Under the pieces are notes generated by a model that searched no databases, was not told where the DNA came from, and saw only the letters and a list, made by a program, of their open reading frames with translations. 6,723 bases of DNA, from contig JABURU010000202.1 in the NCBI GenBank assembly GCA_014762485.1, forward strand, positions 1 through 6,723, written 5' to 3'. This document shows, piece after piece, positions 5,672 to 6,723 of this stretch. Every line of letters begins with the position of its first letter. Positions within the stretch are counted from its first letter, which is position 1. This DNA comes from Gammaproteobacteria bacterium. GTDB lineage: Bacteria; Pseudomonadota; Gammaproteobacteria; Thiohalospirales; Thiohalospiraceae. The position numbers and the translations under genes were made by a program.

Positions 5672-6477
5672 TACCGCCCGACCTCTGCGACATCTGCTGA
5701 TGCCATGGTATTGCGCTGCAGCAACTCAGTAAGCAAGGCACTATAGGCAATCACACCACGAGCCTTGGGATTTAAATGAGACAAAGGGATACCTTTTTTA
5801 CTCGCTTCTCGTATTTGGGTATCTACCGGAATGACAGAATCCCAAATATTCAGATTATAACTATCGCGCAGTACCATCAGGCTCTCCTTTGCCGCCTTGG
5901 TACGCTTATCAAACAGGGTAGGCACGATCAGGTATGGCATATCTTCACGACTGGCTTTTTGTATCATCGATAGTGTATGCATCATACGCTCCAGGCCTTT
6001 TTCAGCCAGGAACTCGGTTTGCACTGGAATCAACAGCCTTTCACAGGCCGCCAGGGCATTCACCATTAACACCCCCAGCACCGGTGGGCAGTCTATCAAT
6101 ACATGATCATACTGATGTTCCACACTTTGTAGCGCCTTTTTTAGTACCAGGCCCATGCCCTCATGGGTTCCTAGCTGGCGATCTAGCGTGGCCAATGCCG
6201 TGGATGCCGGCATCATACTCAGGTTATCGTATGGTGTTTGGCGAATGACCTGCTCAGCATGAACATCGGTTTTCGAACTAATAGACTGGAAAAGGCTATA
6301 GACGCTATCACTTACCGTATCTGGATCATGCCCAAAATAGGCACTTAACGAGCCATGCGGATCCAGATCCACCATGAGTGTGCGTTTCCCCTGCGCAGCC
6401 AACAGCCCGGACAGGGTCACCACGGTAGTGGTTTTTCCTACTCCACCCTTTTGATTCGCTATCGCCCAAACGTTCAA
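5671..6477 (-). CDS. parC: ParC, ParA/MinD-like ATPase for polar chemotaxis arrays
   Basis: 268 residues. The deviant Walker A motif KGGVGKTT is at residues 10-17 (signature Lys10, P-loop Lys15). The Walker A' region LMVDLDPHGSL is at 34-44 and Walker B VLIDCPP at 126-132 (Asp129). The segments GVLMVNALAACERLLIPVQTEFLAEKGLERMMHTL and LIVPTLFDKRTKA mark the ParC subgroup that sits next to che genes, distinct from chromosome-partition ParA and from FleN. ParC recruits and segregates chemotaxis arrays at cell poles. The start is a TTG at 6477, directly after the in-frame TAG of motD; it is supported by GGAG 8 nt upstream and by the family start M-x-VWAIANQKGG. The next in-frame ATG is at residue 35, past the P-loop, so TTG must be used. 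The gene runs into parP with a 1-nt overlap. Confidence 0.94.
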   Translation of the reverse strand: MNVWAIANQKGGVGKTTTVVTLSGLLAAQGKRTLMVDLDPHGSLSAYFGHDPDTVSDSVYSLFQSISSKTDVHAEQVIRQTPYDNLSMMPASTALATLDRQLGTHEGMGLVLKKALQSVEHQYDHVLIDCPPVLGVLMVNALAACERLLIPVQTEFLAEKGLERMMHTLSMIQKASREDMPYLIVPTLFDKRTKAAKESLMVLRDSYNLNIWDSVIPVDTQIREASKKGIPLSHLNPKARGVIAYSALLTELLQRNTMASADVAEVGR

Positions 6478-6723
6478 CTATTGTTCTCCATTCGCTTCTC
6501 GGAAAACTCGACGAGGAGCTTGGTTTTCTGGTACTGGTGTTACCGTATCAGTATTTATAATCACTTCTTCACCGCTAGGCCCAGCGATCTCTACCTCAGC
6601 TTCGCGCTGACGCTGTTGCTCTTCGGCTGCTTGTTTTTCTGCTCTACGAGTATTTAAATCCGTACTCCGTCGTTCAACCTGTTTATTTATCACCAGGGCA
6701 ACCCGACGGTTCTTTTTGCGCGC
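6478..6723 (-). CDS. motD: MotD (MotB-type flagellar stator protein), C-terminal part only
   Basis: 81 residues are visible and the frame is open to the window edge, so the start lies outside; the GTG at 6693 is internal. The first residues, ARKKNRRVALVI, match the end of the OmpA/MotB peptidoglycan-binding domain, whose last strand carries the GR-x-x-NRRV motif. After it comes a charged tail (residues about 13-40, rich in Glu, Gln, Arg, probably helical), then an acidic and Pro-containing segment ending APRRVFREANGEQ. In Pseudomonas, Shewanella and Vibrio-type clusters the gene before parC is the MotB-like MotD or an equivalent, which supports the call. It would anchor the stator to the cell wall. 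The long tail beyond the OmpA domain fits MotD better than MotB. The pump-forming membrane part cannot be seen. Confidence 0.75.
   Translation of the reverse strand, partial: ARKKNRRVALVINKQVERRSTDLNTRRAEKQAAEEQQRQREAEVEIAGPSGEEVIINTDTVTPVPENQAPRRVFREANGEQ
6486..6489 (-). promoter_or_regulatory. Shine-Dalgarno deciding the TTG start of parC
   Basis: GGAG on the minus strand, 8 nt before the TTG at 6477 and inside the last codons of motD. With no ATG nearby, this spacing and the conserved N-terminus fix the start. Ribosomes finishing motD at TAG (6480-6478) would stop on top of the TTG, favouring reinitiation. Confidence 0.65.

Noticed and set aside
6152..6167. Inverted repeat CCCATG / CATGGG in parC
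   Set aside because: Short arms inside a well-conserved coding region, no T tract, no regulatory context.

Overview
The window is a stretch of bacterial chromosome, most likely from a polarly flagellated gammaproteobacterium of moderate GC content. The main evidence is the minus-strand gene order motD - parC - parP - cheW - DUF2802. This is the end of the large fliA/che cluster of Vibrio, Shewanella, Pseudomonas and relatives, where ParC and ParP position chemotaxis arrays at the cell pole. The species cannot be named from the sequence alone.

Layout. (1) Positions 1-1196, plus strand: the 3' part of a Memo-family gene (amrB) and a complete AMMECR1-family gene (amrA), overlapping by 4 nt. These are two parts of the AmmeMemoRadiSam system, whose biochemical role is unresolved; the radical-SAM partner would lie outside the window. 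(2) 1197-2069, minus strand: a membrane-anchored pentapeptide-repeat protein with a GYF_2-like N-terminus, converging stop-to-stop on amrA with no spacer. (3) 2070-2180: a short divergent regulatory region. It contains a good sigma-28 (FliA)-type promoter facing right, a small palindrome, and a leader that may fold over the Shine-Dalgarno. (4) 2181-3832, plus strand: a FliK-type protein and a small soluble FlhB C-domain-like protein, overlapping by 4 nt. This looks like an accessory flagellar export-switch module. (5) 3843-6723, minus strand: DUF2802, cheW, parP, parC and the 3' end of motD. A second sigma-28-like promoter lies upstream of cheW. A strong intrinsic-terminator-like hairpin lies inside the first codons of the DUF2802 gene.

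How the parts fit. Two convergent blocks serve motility: one is likely concerned with flagellar export or hook length (FliK/FlhB-like), the other with motor (MotD) and polar chemoreceptor arrays (ParC, ParP, CheW). Both carry candidate FliA promoters, which would place them in the late flagellar class. The AmmeMemo pair and the pentapeptide protein have no evident functional link to motility.

The gene set is largely recognisable and I see no clear new defence or mobile system. The items most worth checking are the terminator inside the DUF2802 coding region, the two FliA promoters, the FlhB-like protein with a degraded NPTH cleavage site, the motD-parC junction (an in-frame TAG followed directly by a TTG start), and the uncharacterised GYF/pentapeptide membrane protein.
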